Shown: positions 25,423-38,465 of the stretch, piece after piece
Position numbering within the stretch: position 1 is the stretch's first letter
Layout of the letters: every line of letters starts with the position of its first letter
NCBI RefSeq assembly: GCF_032854445.1
Contig: NC_088298.1
Coordinates: 13,381,504 to 13,445,503, forward strand
From: Liolophura sinensis
Lineage: Eukaryota > Mollusca > Polyplacophora > Chitonida > Chitonidae
Reading direction: 5' to 3'
DNA length: 64,000 bases
Made by a program: the position numbers and the translations under genes
The notes under the pieces: model-generated
The model's database searches: none
The model's input: the letters and a program-made list of their open reading frames with translations, nothing else
Told to the model about the DNA's origin: nothing

Positions 25423-26569
25423 GCATGTGATCTTTTTAAAACAAGAGAGTTAGTAGCTACAAGTACGAAGCAATAGGGCTGTGACGTAAAACGGCAAATG
25501 TTAGTTATATTATATCAAGGTAATTAATAACAAAACTAGTAAGTCAAAATTTGGTAACACCTACCTAATGGTTTAGTATCAGTACTGCTACTGGCAACGT
25601 ATGTATTTTAAAATAGAGTAAAAATGCTAACAATTCCCACTCTCTATATTAGATGCATATCTGTAAAAGTGCATAACATAAATGTAGACGTTTCAAGAAT
25701 GTGGCAGTAGCAAGACACTGCCTTTGATGGGACGGATGAAAATGTGAAAATGACCCAGTTTAATTAAGTGTTATCCGAAAGGAAAAACAAATATATTAAC
25801 CACATTAACCAACAAATTGAAAGAAAAACTACAAAGACGGTAAAGAGTTCAACACAATGTAAATGAAACACACTATATACCAAAAACAGGAAATGTCAGT
25901 CTGGAAATGTGTGTTCGTTATTGAATGGGTTGTTCATATATTTTCTTATATAATCCATTTTAATAAGCAGCCTATTTCAGTTGGTTCACATAACAGAAGG
26001 AAGATAAATTATTATGAACTATTGTGCAGAATAAAAACTTCTCACAGTTTATAAAGCACACTACTACGTCACTTCGAGAGAAGTTTGCATAAAATTCCAT
26101 TCATTTATGCAGTATTGCTTGTATTTTTCGTTATACGACAGACAGGCGTGGAACATGTGGGCGGCGAGCGTGGCTTTTAGCATCAACACGTGAAAAGGGC
26201 GGTCTGAGAATCCCAGCGGGAGGCCGTAAAATCACCCAAGTGTAAAAAAAATCTAGTGTAAACCAGGCGTGAAAATAGCAGTGGCTAACTGAAAGTGATT
26301 AGGACAGCATGCGATTAAGTAACGCTCTGGTTTAGTAACAAGCTGTGATCTTACCTGTGTGGCTTTGTGAACATTTCTCAACAGGTCATGAACACTTCAA
26401 TTCTTTCTGTAAATATTTCTTTGATTAGTCTGTAATTAGTCCCTTTCCATTTCTTTCGTATTGTTATTTAATAAATGTGACGACACAACATTTTAAATTC
26501 CAGATCAGTAACGCATGATAATTGCAATTAACTTCACTGCATTCCTTCTGTATGTTGTTACTTTCTGGG

Positions 26570-26697
26570 CATTTACTTGAACAGTTAGAATTAAACCGTA
26601 ACTGAGGTAAATTGACAAGAGGCCGTATTTCATCGGTCACACGTGAACCATTTGTCGCAAACAGTCGTCGCTGCCCAGGTTTTATTCTCTTTGCTGT
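26570..26697 (+). repeat. Unclassified dispersed repeat, copy a
   Basis: Carries the family core 'actgaggtaaattgacaaga' + 'ggccgt', then 'tttcatcggtcacacgtgaa' and 'gcaaacagtcgtcgctgc'. Related copies lie at 38650, 45575, 53708, 53955 and (minus) 62522. No coding capacity and no clear terminal repeats. Confidence 0.8.
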
Positions 26698-27028
26698 AGT
26701 CTTTTGTATGTAACGCGTTCATTATTAAGTACAAATTATTTTTTTTATTGGTGTGCTATACCAGATTTTTATTTACATATTTACGTATAGAATTCAATTG
26801 TAAAATAAAGAATTACGTCTCTAGTTCATCACTTAATACGTATATCACATGTAGGAGATTTCCCATGTCGTACGTCTGGTTGCACTGCTCACTCGCCCAT
26901 GATTGGATGTATTCAGACAATAATTCAAACCATTCACCTCCCATCTCTCACTTAAAGAATTCTACAGCAATCAAGCGTATTTTCTATATTTTCTGAAAAG
27001 CGAAAGAGATTGACCACAGAATTTAAGT

Positions 27029-27790
27029 ATGAGTTTAACAAATCCAAACATACAAGAAACAGTCAATCAAGCGTACAAAAGGAGCAGTCAATCAAACACA
27101 GAAGAAAGAGTCAACCAAACCCACAAGAGGAAGCCGATCAAACAAACCAGGAGCAATCAATCACACAAGGGTCGGTCAACCAAACACACAAGGAGCAATC
27201 AATCAGACACACAAGGAGCAGTCAATCACACAAGGGTCGTTCAACCAAACACACAAGGAGCAATCAATCAGACACACAAGGAGCAGCCAATCACACAAGG
27301 GTCGATCAGCCAAACACATAAGGGTCGGTCAGCCAAACACACAAGGAGCAATCAATCAAACACACAAGGAGCAGCCAATTACACAACTCGGTCAGCCAAA
27401 CACACAAGGAGCAATCAATCAAACAGACAAGTCAACCAAACACACAACGAGGTTTCAACCAAGGGCACCATGAGTAGTCGACCAAACACACCAGAGGCAG
27501 CCAACCAAACACACCAGAGGCTCTCAACCAAACACACAACGAGCACTCAACCAAACACAAAAGGGGCACTCAACCAAGCGCCCAAGGGACACTCCGCCAA
27601 ACACAATGGACACTCAACCAAGCAGTCAACAAAACAGACAAGGGCATTCAGCAAACACAACAAAGTCAATCGAAGACACAAGTTACAGTCAAAAAACCAC
27701 ATGAGAGGCACTCAACCAAACACACTAGGCACAGTCAACCAAGCAGACAAGGGCAGTCAACCAAAGAGACGAGTGATATACGTTCAGCAA
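27029..27790. repeat. Degenerate minisatellite (CAATCAAACACACAAGG type)
   Basis: About 760 bp of variants of 'caatcaaacacacaaggagc', with a longer period of about 65 bp in 27140-27400. The repeats hold open a 271-codon frame (27029-27844) and an overlapping 103-codon frame, both rich in Asn, Gln, Thr, Lys and Ser. Two long frames overlapping in different phases, and no known domain, point to repeat artefacts. Confidence 0.88.
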
Positions 27791-28056
27791 TATACCAATA
27801 TACATACTGACGTCACAATGATAAACATTCACGATTACCATTAGCAAATATTAAAATTAATATTTTAAAAATCTTAAAATTAGGACATTCAGTTAGTAAC
27901 TAGAAATCCATTACCCTTGAGTTATCAGTCTGGGACTGGCAGTCTTACTTCAAATCATTCTTCATCATGCATATTCTTAAACAACCGAACAAAATTGTTC
28001 AAGAGTGGTTGTTTATCATTTAACAGCTGACATCGACCGTGTGATTCGTAGTAACG

Positions 28057-28408
28057 GTGAGTGAGTGAGTGCGTGCGTGCGTGCGTGCTTGGGGTTTAAC
28101 GTCGTACTTAACAATTCATAGTCAGATGACGATGAACAAATCCTTAGGGTGTATATAATGTGCCTCCTTTTTTATTTTTTATTTTTATTTTTTTATTTTC
28201 TTTATTATCTAGTGCTGCTTCACTGAGACGACTTACCGAAGGTCACTCATGGTGACCGAGCCATTACATTGATACGCACTAACCCCTTCATGCTGAACGC
28301 CAAACGAGCAAGTTACAAATTCCTTTTTTAAAGTGTTAGGTGTGACTCGACCAAGGATCTACGGCTCCCGAAGCGAACGCTCTACCAACTGTGCTATCCG
28401 GACCTGTC
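28057..28408 (-). mobile_element. tRNA-derived SINE (family 2), near full length
   Basis: Read on the minus strand from 28408: a tRNA-like head 'ccggatagcacagttggtag' (A box) with a degraded B-box region ('gatccttggtcgagtcacac'), a body with 'gttcagcatgaaggggttag', and 'gtacgacgttaaaccccaag' near the end. The tail is a gc/ca-rich tandem (cgcacgcac, then actcactcac). An AT-rich stretch at about 28165-28210 looks like an internal expansion. It resembles SINEs I recall from molluscs, possibly the RUDI / V-SINE group; that name is not verified. Confidence 0.8.
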
Positions 28409-31400
28409 ATGGTAACGTTATTGAAACGTCGCTGTACACTATTCCATATATGAAGTGAAAATGATCAACGATTTTGAAACTTGTAAACTCCAGCAGCACA
28501 AATCCCAAAAAGACAGGATGAATCAAAATGGTAGCAAATCAACCCAAAGATGTTCCATATTTCACGAGGATAAAGATTCTGTTACTCCATCATGACAAAG
28601 CATTGTCTATTTAGAGTCTATAAAAGATAAAATGGGAATAAACTTTGGGACTTTTTTAATGAAATGTTAACTTACCACTCATCCAATATAGAGCATAAAC
28701 TCCAGTGTTATATACTTATAACATGCCATGTAACATATTTGCTTGTTTCGTGTGTTGTTTTTTTTAACCTGCAGGTCAGCTGTTGTGGTCAGGTAAACGT
28801 GACCTTGTTTACAGGTAAGATAAACTGGACAGGTAACAATGACCACAGCTTTAACCATAATACAAGGTCATTAGAATATCTCTAAAAATATCCACACCGC
28901 AGATGCTGAACTATTTCACGGGGTATGGGATGAACTGTGCTAATCCTGTAGAACACATGCTCGCGGGGAATTAAACCTAATGCATGTCAGCAAACATGAC
29001 GTTTTTGACTAAATAGACATATAGGCGCAGTGTTTCACTCTTGTCCTGTATGCAAAGCAATCCTAAAATTGCTACATGGGCATTCTTATGTACGCAAAAA
29101 ATTACTTAGCGACATAGTTTACATGATAGGCTCACATTTGTAGGAAACCTACTCCATACTATTATGTTTTTTTTTGTTTTTGTTTCAAATTTATAACAGC
29201 AAACAGCAGACATTAATAATGGATTGGAGTAGACAAAATTTGCTTAGTAATTATTCAGTAATTCAACTGTCTGAAAGTCTAGTTTAAAATAAACATCTGT
29301 TACTTTGTCCAAATGAAGATCTTATTATTATCATTTTAGTTATTCTTTCGCATCATTCTAAACTGATGGCTTTTAGCAGGAATTATTTCAACAAAGTTCT
29401 GCGAGATTCGGACAAAATAAACAACACATTCAAAGTGGAAATTTAGACGGTCAGTTCAACGGTTACAATAGTTCCCACTTTCACACTAACATATGAGGGG
29501 CTTCGGCATTTTAACAACCATTTGGGAGACAGATTTAATTGCGAGATAAAATGTCTATGTGAGTTTAATGCCACAGCTAATTGTAGTTCTATCGATCTAG
29601 AGGAATTCAAAGAGGTGTTGTCAGAACGGAAACAATAGAATTGCCTACAGGTATGGTGACAATGGAGAACAGTTGCAAACAGTTTTCTACCTCTGAACAA
29701 ACGCAAAAGCGACGGCGGGATAGACTAGGAAGCGGGGGTTTTATGGGCAGAATATCGATCGTTGTCTCCAGACTACATCAAGTCGCACCTCTCAACGTCC
29801 TTTGTAGTTTAACAATATCTAAAGTACAACAGAAGTGTTTCATTTAACAGTTATTTGACTTTCACTACAAAGACCACATGGTGGCCCGCTAGAAGACGGG
29901 CTGGGGTAAAGCGTATGAAAAGTTTCTCACCTTTTCCCAGGGCGACTTCTACAAACACACACGCAGTCAACTTCAGCAAAACGTTTTCTCAGAGTACACG
30001 TGTTGGGCGAAATGTTACGATTTCTCACAATGTTCGTATTTTGTCGCTTTTTGTTACAGTCATATCGGGGTAGTTTCTTCAGGTGTCCATTTGATAACTC
30101 AGCAGACGACGCTTAAAATGACAGCGCCGCGAGCCGTGAGGCTGGGAGCCCGAGCAGAGGTTAGCGGTGAACTAGTTTTTCATAGTCTCGTTGCTGACCC
30201 ACCGCTACAATGCGGGAGAGTACGTTAGTGTCCTTACGCTCAGGACATGTCCGACGGTAGAAGTATCCAAGCTCTGACTTTTATTAAAAACTAGACTTTT
30301 CCACACAAATATTGTAAAGAAAGCCCTCTAGATTTATTAAAGCGAGTAATCGGCTTGAGTTATCATCATATATACTGTAGTGTAGTGGAATCTTTCTAAG
30401 CGAGTTATGGTTCGTGTGTCATTTCTTGTCTTCATATAAACATGATTGCTTATCTCTTGGGGCGCTGTAGAAATATATACAATAAAACATGGGTATATCT
30501 GACGTGTACAGCTGGCTCTGATATATATAGAGAGACCCAGTCTGATCCTGTCTCAGTCGGGTCAATTGTTTATGAAGGGTAGATGATAAACTTAAAGAGC
30601 CCCGGTTGCCATATTCCAGTATATACTGTGGCTCACGTGCATTAAATATCAACCCTGACATTTAAATGCAACATCAACGTACAATAGAGAAACAACAACA
30701 ACATTGTTCTAAAGTTATACTATGGCGAATAATGTCGAAAACAGAGATAACGGACACATATTTTCGATACTTTCTGTAAGCCATGATTAAACCTTCCTGA
30801 AAACTTAAACTTAACAATTTTGTTTATGGGTAAAGAATAATGGCATGCCACAAAACTTCAGCACGTATCTACAGGTAAAACTCTAACACACTAACTCTAA
30901 AGCTGAATTCGAGCCTGCGATTTCACTAATTAGATACTACTGTGAGCACAAGGCTTCGGTGTAAAGAGCCCGGGACGGTTCAGGTTCGTACAATGTCTAA
31001 CGGCTTATCTGCAAATATCAAGGCTTAAGTCAACTCTGACAAGCTGAGCTCAGTCAAAAGAAACAGTAGGTTTATTTCAAAACATATACTAAATGAAACT
31101 TAAAGGTGGAGAAAACATAAAAATGACATAAAGTTCAGATGAAGGAGTACGAAAAGGTATTCCTAAATGTGGTTTTCAATATTTTTTCCGATTTTTCCTT
31201 AAGGATAAAAAGACACTTGAAAATAAATGTTTGTATAGTGGGTATCTGGGACCATCTTTTGGTATTTATAGTCTTTATTTAATAATGTCAAAAATGAGGA
31301 TGTAACATAGGTTTAATAAAATTTTTGCACTAGAGTTTGTTCTTTCAGCTAACAAATGTATTAAACCTCAATTTGGATCATATTTATATTTTTAATATGT

Positions 31401-31780
31401 TCATAAATATTATCATAATTATGTTAAATGCATACGTTTCGATATTAACAACAAATTTACATTCAAATAAATTTATTAGACAAGCGTCACATCCTTATCT
31501 AGAACATTATTATGCAACAACGATAAATACCAAAAGCTGGCCCCAAATATCCACCATACAAAAATATTTTCAAACACTCTTTTCTCTTGAAAAAAAAAAT
31601 GTAAAAAAATATTAAAGATCATAGTTGCATATAAGTTTTGACACTCTTTCATCTGATTTTGGCGTCATTTTTATGTTTTCTTCTCCTTTAACAATCCTAT
31701 AACAACTGGCGCAGCATCAACGTATTCTGTAACGACCTATACTCTGGGGAAACCATTTAAAAACATCAGTCCTTTCTCGA
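28409..31780. other. No feature recognised
   Basis: AT-rich sequence without a recognisable exon, RNA gene or repeat copy. A loosely palindromic block rich in 'caggta' lies at about 28770-28856. Confidence 0.5.
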
Positions 31781-32002
31781 GTATTTCCGTACCTTACGAT
31801 CAGACTGATATACCACAACGTTGCTGGATTTCCAAAAATGCATAAATCTTCAAACAAAGCACGAATTATTGCCGGGACAAGACGCTGTACCACCAAACTT
31901 GTATCTACTCCTTTACCGAAGGCACGACAAAAAGTCATTTTGAAAAACCCACTATTATGCCATTGCCAAAATTCAAGGCGTGAACAGTATATGGATCCTT
32001 AG

Positions 32003-32487
32003 AAGTAAAAGAAGCTAAAATATGAAGAAAGGTTCATCGTATAGACAACTGAAACTATGCGCAAAAATACTTTTATTTATTTATTCACATTTTTTAAAGA
32101 GTGTTGAAAGGCATTCAAATATTTGAATACTATGGTGGGCTTTATGAGCCATATTGACGGTATCCATGAACTCTAACGTCTCATCACCTTCTTTTCCTCA
32201 TGTTCACCAGAAGCAAGGAGTTTTGGGAGCATTATTTCAGTAAACCTTTACTTATAGGTAAAAAGAGTTATTTCAACATTCAGTTTCGTGAGTTGGAAAA
32301 ACTTCCTGTGACGTGTGAGTTCCTAAACTCTGATAGTATGGTCCACAAAGCCCACCTTAGAATTGAAATGTTTGAACGCCTTGAACTCTCTTCACAAAAC
32401 TCAAAAAAAAAACCTGAAAGTATATTTATGCATAGTTTTAAGTGGTTTAAGTAGCCATGCATACTTCGATTTTAGAGGTCTTTACCT
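32003..32487. mobile_element. Foldback/MITE-like insertion with TTAA target site
   Basis: A 485-bp block with long, diverged terminal inverted repeats covering most of its length. The left arm reads 'aagtaaaagaagctaaaata' and the right arm read inward reads 'aggtaaagacctctaaaatc'. Further in, 'ggtgggcttt' near 32133 pairs with 'aaagcccacc' near 32348. It is flanked by TTAG (31999-32002) and TTAA (32488-32491). Removing the block plus one flank joins the interrupted reverse-transcriptase frame as ATC-CTT-AAC-TCC (ILNS), in register on both sides. TTAA duplication suggests piggyBac-type mobilisation; no transposase is present. Confidence 0.78.
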
Positions 32488-32835
32488 TTAACTCCAAACG
32501 TATCACTGAAAAACTAGACGCTCACGTACCGCATAAGGACATTTTTGGGGATTTCTCCTCTGTCTACACTTCTATTCCCCACAGTTATCTCTAATTGTAT
32601 CGGTGTTTAATAAAACTGGTCATCGTTACATTAATGGCTTTGTTACATCAACAAACCCTTCTTCAGTTCCACTGCACACAATGATTACCATTCAAGGGAT
32701 ATTTCGTTGTTCATCGAGTTTCTCATGGTCAAATTGGTCGCTGCCACTATTTACGAGAACAGCTTTACAACCATTAAATCAAAACCGTAAGAGAAGATTA
32801 AAAGTTTGCCATGTTTATTATAATTAAACTCTATC

Positions 32836-33175
32836 AAGTATGACGGTTCCCGTGGGTATAACATAGACCGAGTCCCCTTGGTGCATTCTCGTGTGAACTC
32901 CTTTTTGTGAAAAACGGAAAGAACGATTCTCACCTTGTTCAGCCTCACCTGGGTAGACACAGGTAGACACCGAACAAGTGATAAGGAAACCACATGTGTC
33001 CCCGGGTATGACACAAGCAGACGCGCCCAACTCCCAGTATTAACCCAACGATCTTCATCCCTGATCGGCGTCTCTTGGGTACACACAAGTAGACACCGAA
33101 CAAGTGATAACGAAACCATGTAAAACCGGCAATTTAGTGCCGTTTTACGTCTCGAATACCCATGGGAACTTTGCC
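32836..33175. repeat. Second possible insertion with inverted ends and an internal direct repeat
   Basis: The left end carries 'ggttcccgtgggtat' and the right end its inverse 'atacccatgggaac'. Inside, 'agacaccgaacaagtgataa' is present twice (about 32968 and 33091, roughly 123 bp apart). It lies where the reverse-transcriptase frame is several hundred bases longer than expected. Exact borders and target duplication are not clear. Confidence 0.5.
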
Positions 33176-34157
33176 AGTACAAAGTAGCTTCAAATTCAAT
33201 ACAGAAATAAAGGGATCGGGTGGCTGAGTGAATTCCAGTCTCCGTCGCTGATAATAAAAGTAGAAGACTTTAAAAGTGGTTAATCTCTGATGGCCTATTC
33301 TCGCTGAGTGGTGACACCTCGAGCGTGCGACTGCTATACATATGCCCCAGCCAATGAATGGGCGAAATTCTCCATGCTAGGATATCAACTAAACACAACC
33401 TTCCAAATATGGCTTGTATCTTCCGCCGCAAAAACTTAGGTTTGAGGGGGCGGGGTGCGTGTGTGTGTGGGGGGGGGGATAACTCTAGTGATCACTTAAT
33501 TAACTATATGTGAATTTCGAGGAAAGCATATATCAATAATGTATTCGCATGGGTATAAAGTGTGCCCCTCACCCCCTTCCTATTCGACTACGTGCAGAAA
33601 CTACTAGGCAGAAATCTTCACAAGGCTCAATCTTTCGCATTTCCTAAACGGTTTAATGATGATCTGCTATCTTAAAACAATACATATAGCGCTGCAAAGC
33701 CTGAGAAAGATATTCCCCAAGTTTTGCTGGATTTAAAGGAAAACATATACACTACCCAGAAGGTACATCTTACGTCCACCGATAATTGCACACTGACCAC
33801 AACAGTTTCCTCTGTCGCAGACTTCACGAGAAACAGGATAGTTTCAATTTGGACCTTGCAAATTACCCGTACTTTGACAGCAATATTCCGAAGGGCCCTG
33901 CAAATGGCATGTACAAATCTCGCCTGGTAGCATTTGTTAGATTCTGTGTGTCATGTGACGATTTCAATCTACGTCAGAAATTATTACCGCAAAAACTATA
34001 TCAAGCTTATTTTAACAAATGCCTTCGCTCCAAGTTTCTTAAGTTTTACAATGAGTATAATTCTCTGGTTAATAAATATGGACAGAGCATCCAGAATATG
34101 GCACCCTGCTACACGATTGTGTCTATCTGCGCTGAACGCCTGGCTAAGGGAGTATAA

Positions 34158-37100
34158 TCGGTTTTATCAATTTATTTAATTATTTGTTGGTTTGTTAATA
34201 GAAGGAACTGTATTTAAATATTTTAATTAAATAGTAGGTTATAAGAGCCCTATTTATATGGACAAGTTCGTGTTTGGCAAAACAAACTTTAAATTTGACT
34301 ACTGACAACATTCTTGTCAAGTACACTATATATTGTGCACTTAACACATCTGAAGCGATTTTAAAACAGCAAATAGATGTGTAGTCAATTTGGATTTTTT
34401 GTTTTTAATCATAAATCAACCAGCTAAGATCTATACCTGTGAAACAGTGTCAAAATTTTGATATTTCAATAACTTTGTTGATTTATTTTTGTCTTGTTTG
34501 TTGGCAATGATTGCACTTATTGTTATATTGTTAACTCCTCTAATACATAATAATCCGCATGGAGAGTAAAACTATATCAGCAACAACAGAGTGTTAGTTG
34601 GTAAATAATGATATAATATGCCTATAAACATCGTTCAAATTCCAGTTTTTGAGGTCATCATTTGTGCGCGACTGAAAATATAGTGTCGTTTTGTTATTTT
34701 AGCAATTGCGTTTTGAAATGGTTTATGTTTTAAAATTCAAATCAAAGACTTAATTAGGTTAATAAATCTCGCTATTATCTCCTAATTGACGTGGAATTCG
34801 GTGATACAAAAATATCCTACTGTACATTTTCACTTTCATATCTAGTTACATCTGAGTCGCTTTGCCGCCGAGCAATTCCAATATGGAGAGAACAGTCTCA
34901 AAGCTCAAAGCAATAAAGTAAACCATAATCTATCCAGGTCTAGATGATTGTGGTCTGCGTTGAGATAAAATGACACGGCATCGAGCCCAACCTCTTACAT
35001 ATTGTGCTGATGTTGTACATTATGATGTTTGCCAGTCTTAAAGACTCTTAGGGGTCAAAGGTCAGGTTTTATTCGTAGGTTGATGTCAATGCACTCCACA
35101 AAACGGGAGCAGACAGGAAGCAGATCTCCCTCAGACTAACCTGCAGTATCGAAAGTGTCATCAGACGATTGGCTCGTTTAACTGACAAATCTTTCATCGC
35201 TTGTACAAATGTTATACTTTTCTCGTAAACCACCGCGTTAACTGGGGAATTTGCGGGGATGTGGTGAGATAACAGCAGAACAGGCCATTGATTGACCTAC
35301 CAGGAATGGATGCGGCTGAAACACAGCAGCCCAGCAGTAATCATGTGACCGACAAACCGCTGTATAATACAATGATTGTATTTACTTAGGATCTTTAATG
35401 TTACTTGTAGTCGCCGGTTATAAATAATCGTCATTTGAAATAAGGTCTTTATTAAGAGTTACCTTTCTAGCACCCTCCACTATAACTCTCACTACAAAAC
35501 ACAAACACGCTAACTTTAAGGATACTGTGCTGAAGTCAGTGTAGGATACATGGACAAATGTAAAATAGTTAATTTTCGCCGTCAAGCTTCATCTGATCGC
35601 CGCCATTTTGTCACATCTTAGTCTCGCGATACAGGTCTTGGTCAACATGGGCGGTTAGTGCAATTTCACTAGTAATCACTTGTTCAAGGGCATGAATAAG
35701 ATCGAAGGGCATGAATAAGATCTAAAGACATGCTTGTTGTTATAGTAGCCCGTGGTTACAAAGATTTCCTGCTTCTAGAGTCCACCTGTCGGCAATTTTC
35801 CCACGGAAAGAAGAAGAAAAAGAAGTCCTGTTCTCATTTGACAGAGGTACATATTTTGTAGCACTCTTACAGATACTGATGTTGTCCTCAAAACCTTAGA
35901 TTTTTAACTAGATTTAAATGATTTTATTACGTTTTATCGTCGGACAAGTTTCTTACAGATATAGCTACATTTAGCGGGACTGGAGTCCTGTTGTAACACA
36001 TTCCGACACAAGAGTATACGCCCCAATCGTCTATCCGTGAAACAAACAAAACGAAAAATAAAATCGCAGAAAATACATGTAACGTAGCGTATCTCAGGAT
36101 TTATAAAGAATAGAAAGCTGTTTATATCGGAATAAAACTTAATTGTTTTACGAATAACTCGCCAAAAATGAATACGTATTGATTTGGCGACATCTCAGAT
36201 AGTTTTGTTTTTTTTATCGCCAACGCACATTTAAATATACAGTTCTCAGAGCCGTGGTGGACTCCTACTGATGCCAAATTATCTTGGCCACGTTAGCCTT
36301 TCTATATCGTCAAAACTTAGCTACATCTCGATTGCTGCTAACGTTACATGGAGACCTGCTTTAGAAATCACGAGACACTGTAGGCGGTTCTATAACTCAC
36401 TCTGGTGTAATCATACACACAGGTGTACGACCTAGTGAGCTTCGGTAGAAGGTTTCCGGTTCTGTTGACTTATCTATTATTACATTTTTCGCAACATCAT
36501 TCAAATTCTAAAAATGACTTTTCATTCATTTTAAGTTGGCTGAAGGCTTCCTTCCGGAAGTCACTTTTCTGCTGAAATACACTTTTGTTCAGAAAACACA
36601 AAAGTAATGAAAATAAAAATGAAGATGAACGTCTATTCTAAATCTAGAATCTGTTGATCTAAATAAGGCGGTGGGTAATTTAGTACGCTCCTTTGGCAGG
36701 GGTTTGGGTCTTGTCATTTAAAATCTTTGGTCCATATGGTACAAGAGTGTTAGCTAAAATTGAATCAAGAGGCGTAATTATGCTTTTCTTTGGGTAACAA
36801 TCGCATCGCTTGTACCCGGTGCGGTACGGTGTGGTAAGAATTCTCCCTGCCGCTTTGGATGGTCCAACAGCACACGCTTTCAAAGAGGCCAACAATACGT
36901 TTTTTAATTATAGCTACAAGTGGCTGCATCTGTTGGTTTCAGTAGCCCACTGAGAAATTCAACGCAATTGGAAACCGGTGCCAAAAGTAGACATTTCTGG
37001 ATGCTGGGACCTTACAGGAACTGGCACTATGCCCGTCTGGTCTCCAGCAAACCACCAGCGAAGTGTTACGGTGGATTCGACATAGAAGTTCAGTATGGCG

Positions 37101-37728
37101 TGGCCCCATGTAACACGCTCATAATGACGATATGGGACGCACTGTCAGACTGCGTTATTTTGCGAGTAAATCAAGTAAGCCAGGATTTGTTACGAGTTCA
37201 CCTTAACCGGCTTGTTGTGTCTGAGGGACGGATAAAACCCTGCAGATGCATCCCGCGGCAAATTAGGCCTTCTAACAACTGCTATTGGTTGTCTTCCAGA
37301 CAATGTCGAATCGACTCGTGCGAGAAACACAAACACGTGTATACCCTCTTCACAGCCTCGCCATTTTCCAGACGATGATATAAGATGCACTCCGTGGCAC
37401 TCTTGGCATCAAACCTGTCCCAGGACTATGTCTAGGCGCGGAATAACTAAATTTATTAATCCATTTAGTTTTCCTCGAAAAGGCGGCCAAGGTATCAGAC
37501 ATATATTAGACCTGCAATTTCTCGTTTGGAAACAGCCTTGGTACTTGTACATTTTGGGGGTTCCACAACGGCTGAGTGTTAACATGCTCAGGACACAGGT
37601 CTATCACAAGAGAAAAATAAATAAATAAAAAAAACAAATTTGTTTTTTAGAAATCCAATACAAAACTTTCTTGAATGGCTCTCGCTGTTGAGTCAGCCGA
37701 TTAACACCTGACCCATGAGGAAGTACAC
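34158..37728. other. No gene recognised
   Basis: AT-rich sequence. There is a two-copy 18-bp direct repeat 'aagggcatgaataagatc' at about 35687-35722. A 152-codon frame (36920-37378) and an antisense frame (36680-36895) show no family resemblance. Confidence 0.5.
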
Positions 37729-37739
37729 TCGAATCCACC

Positions 37740-37832
37740 GTTTGTTTCCTCCAACCATAATGCTGACCGCCGATTTATAAATGAAATATTCCTGAGTACG
37801 GTGTAAAACACCAATCAAAATAAATAAATAAA
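37740..37832 (+). mobile_element. 5'-truncated SINE family 1 with 11-bp target-site duplication
   Basis: Starts within the body ('gtttgtttcctccaaccata'), runs through 'gagtacggtgtaaaacacca', and ends in a taaa tail. It is flanked by identical 'tcgaatccacc' at 37729-37739 and 37833-37843. This is the pattern left by target-primed reverse transcription that stopped early. Confidence 0.92.
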
Positions 37833-38465
37833 TCGAATCCACCCATTGCTTCTACGGCTGTGGCTTTACGTCACGTAGGATGCTTAATTTGGCATTCTAG
37901 ATCTAATAAACAAACAAATGTGATATTTAGACCGTTAATGTCTTTCCCATGACTTCATCCGATGTTTCTGAAACGATAGATATATTTTCACTCGTGTACC
38001 TTTTCAACACTCCCACTGTCTCATATGACGTCCCATTGACGTTTTTCAGTGCTTTCTCATAGTTTCTTCTGGTTTCCTCCTTCTATAACCCATTCTACTG
38101 GTAAACAATTAAGTGAAATGATTTTGTGTACAAGAGCAGAACCCTTATAAAATAGGTATATAAAAAGGTAAATAACTTGTAAAAAGTATATAGCTAAACA
38201 AATAAATAAATAAGTAAGTGACACCATCAACTGTGGTAAGATTGTGCTATTGTTGTTTACAAAGACATGTATATAAGAAATTATAGCCATCTATCAATCC
38301 GTGTTCTGCTCATCTTCTGTTTTAATGCGACTGTATATTAAATGTGATGGCATCACAGCAATTTGAGTGATTCTGGGCCAGTGACGTGTAGTGTTGCCGC
38401 TGACATCCCTGCATTTTTACCCAATTCAGCTTAAGCCATGGTGCTTAGGGGTGTATATGTATCTA

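Larger units (their letters stand above)
31785..34157 (+). pseudogene. Reverse-transcriptase retroelement remnant, split by insertions
   Basis: Blocks of one reverse transcriptase occur in the expected order across three frames. FPKMHKSSNKARIIAG and CTTKLVS at about 31827-31900 match the (L)PK(L)HK...R.I.A...C(S/T)TK block. HYYAIAKIQGVNSIWIL lies near 31950-32000. ITEKLDAHVPHKDIFGDFSS and VYTSIPH near 32500-32580 (motif A region) are followed by a stop. FNKTGHRYINGF is near 32610, and MGIKCAP at 33549 (motif B). LFDYVQKLLGRNLHKAQSFA then leads to FNDD at 33652-33663, where the catalytic YxDD box is expected, with a stop soon after. YPYFDSNIPKGPANGMYKSR and CDDFNLRQKLLPQKLYQAYF make up the C-terminal part. 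Stops, frameshifts, a changed catalytic box and two inserted blocks make it non-functional. The class (LINE-like or Penelope-like) cannot be decided because no endonuclease is visible. Confidence 0.85.

Noticed and set aside
33724-33930. Separate small genes within 33.7-34.2 kb
   Set aside because: The frames are pieces of one frameshifted reverse transcriptase.
36680-37378. A 152-codon plus-strand frame and a 71-codon minus-strand frame
   Set aside because: No recognisable motif, no supporting splice context, and comparable chance frames occur elsewhere. Kept as unassigned.
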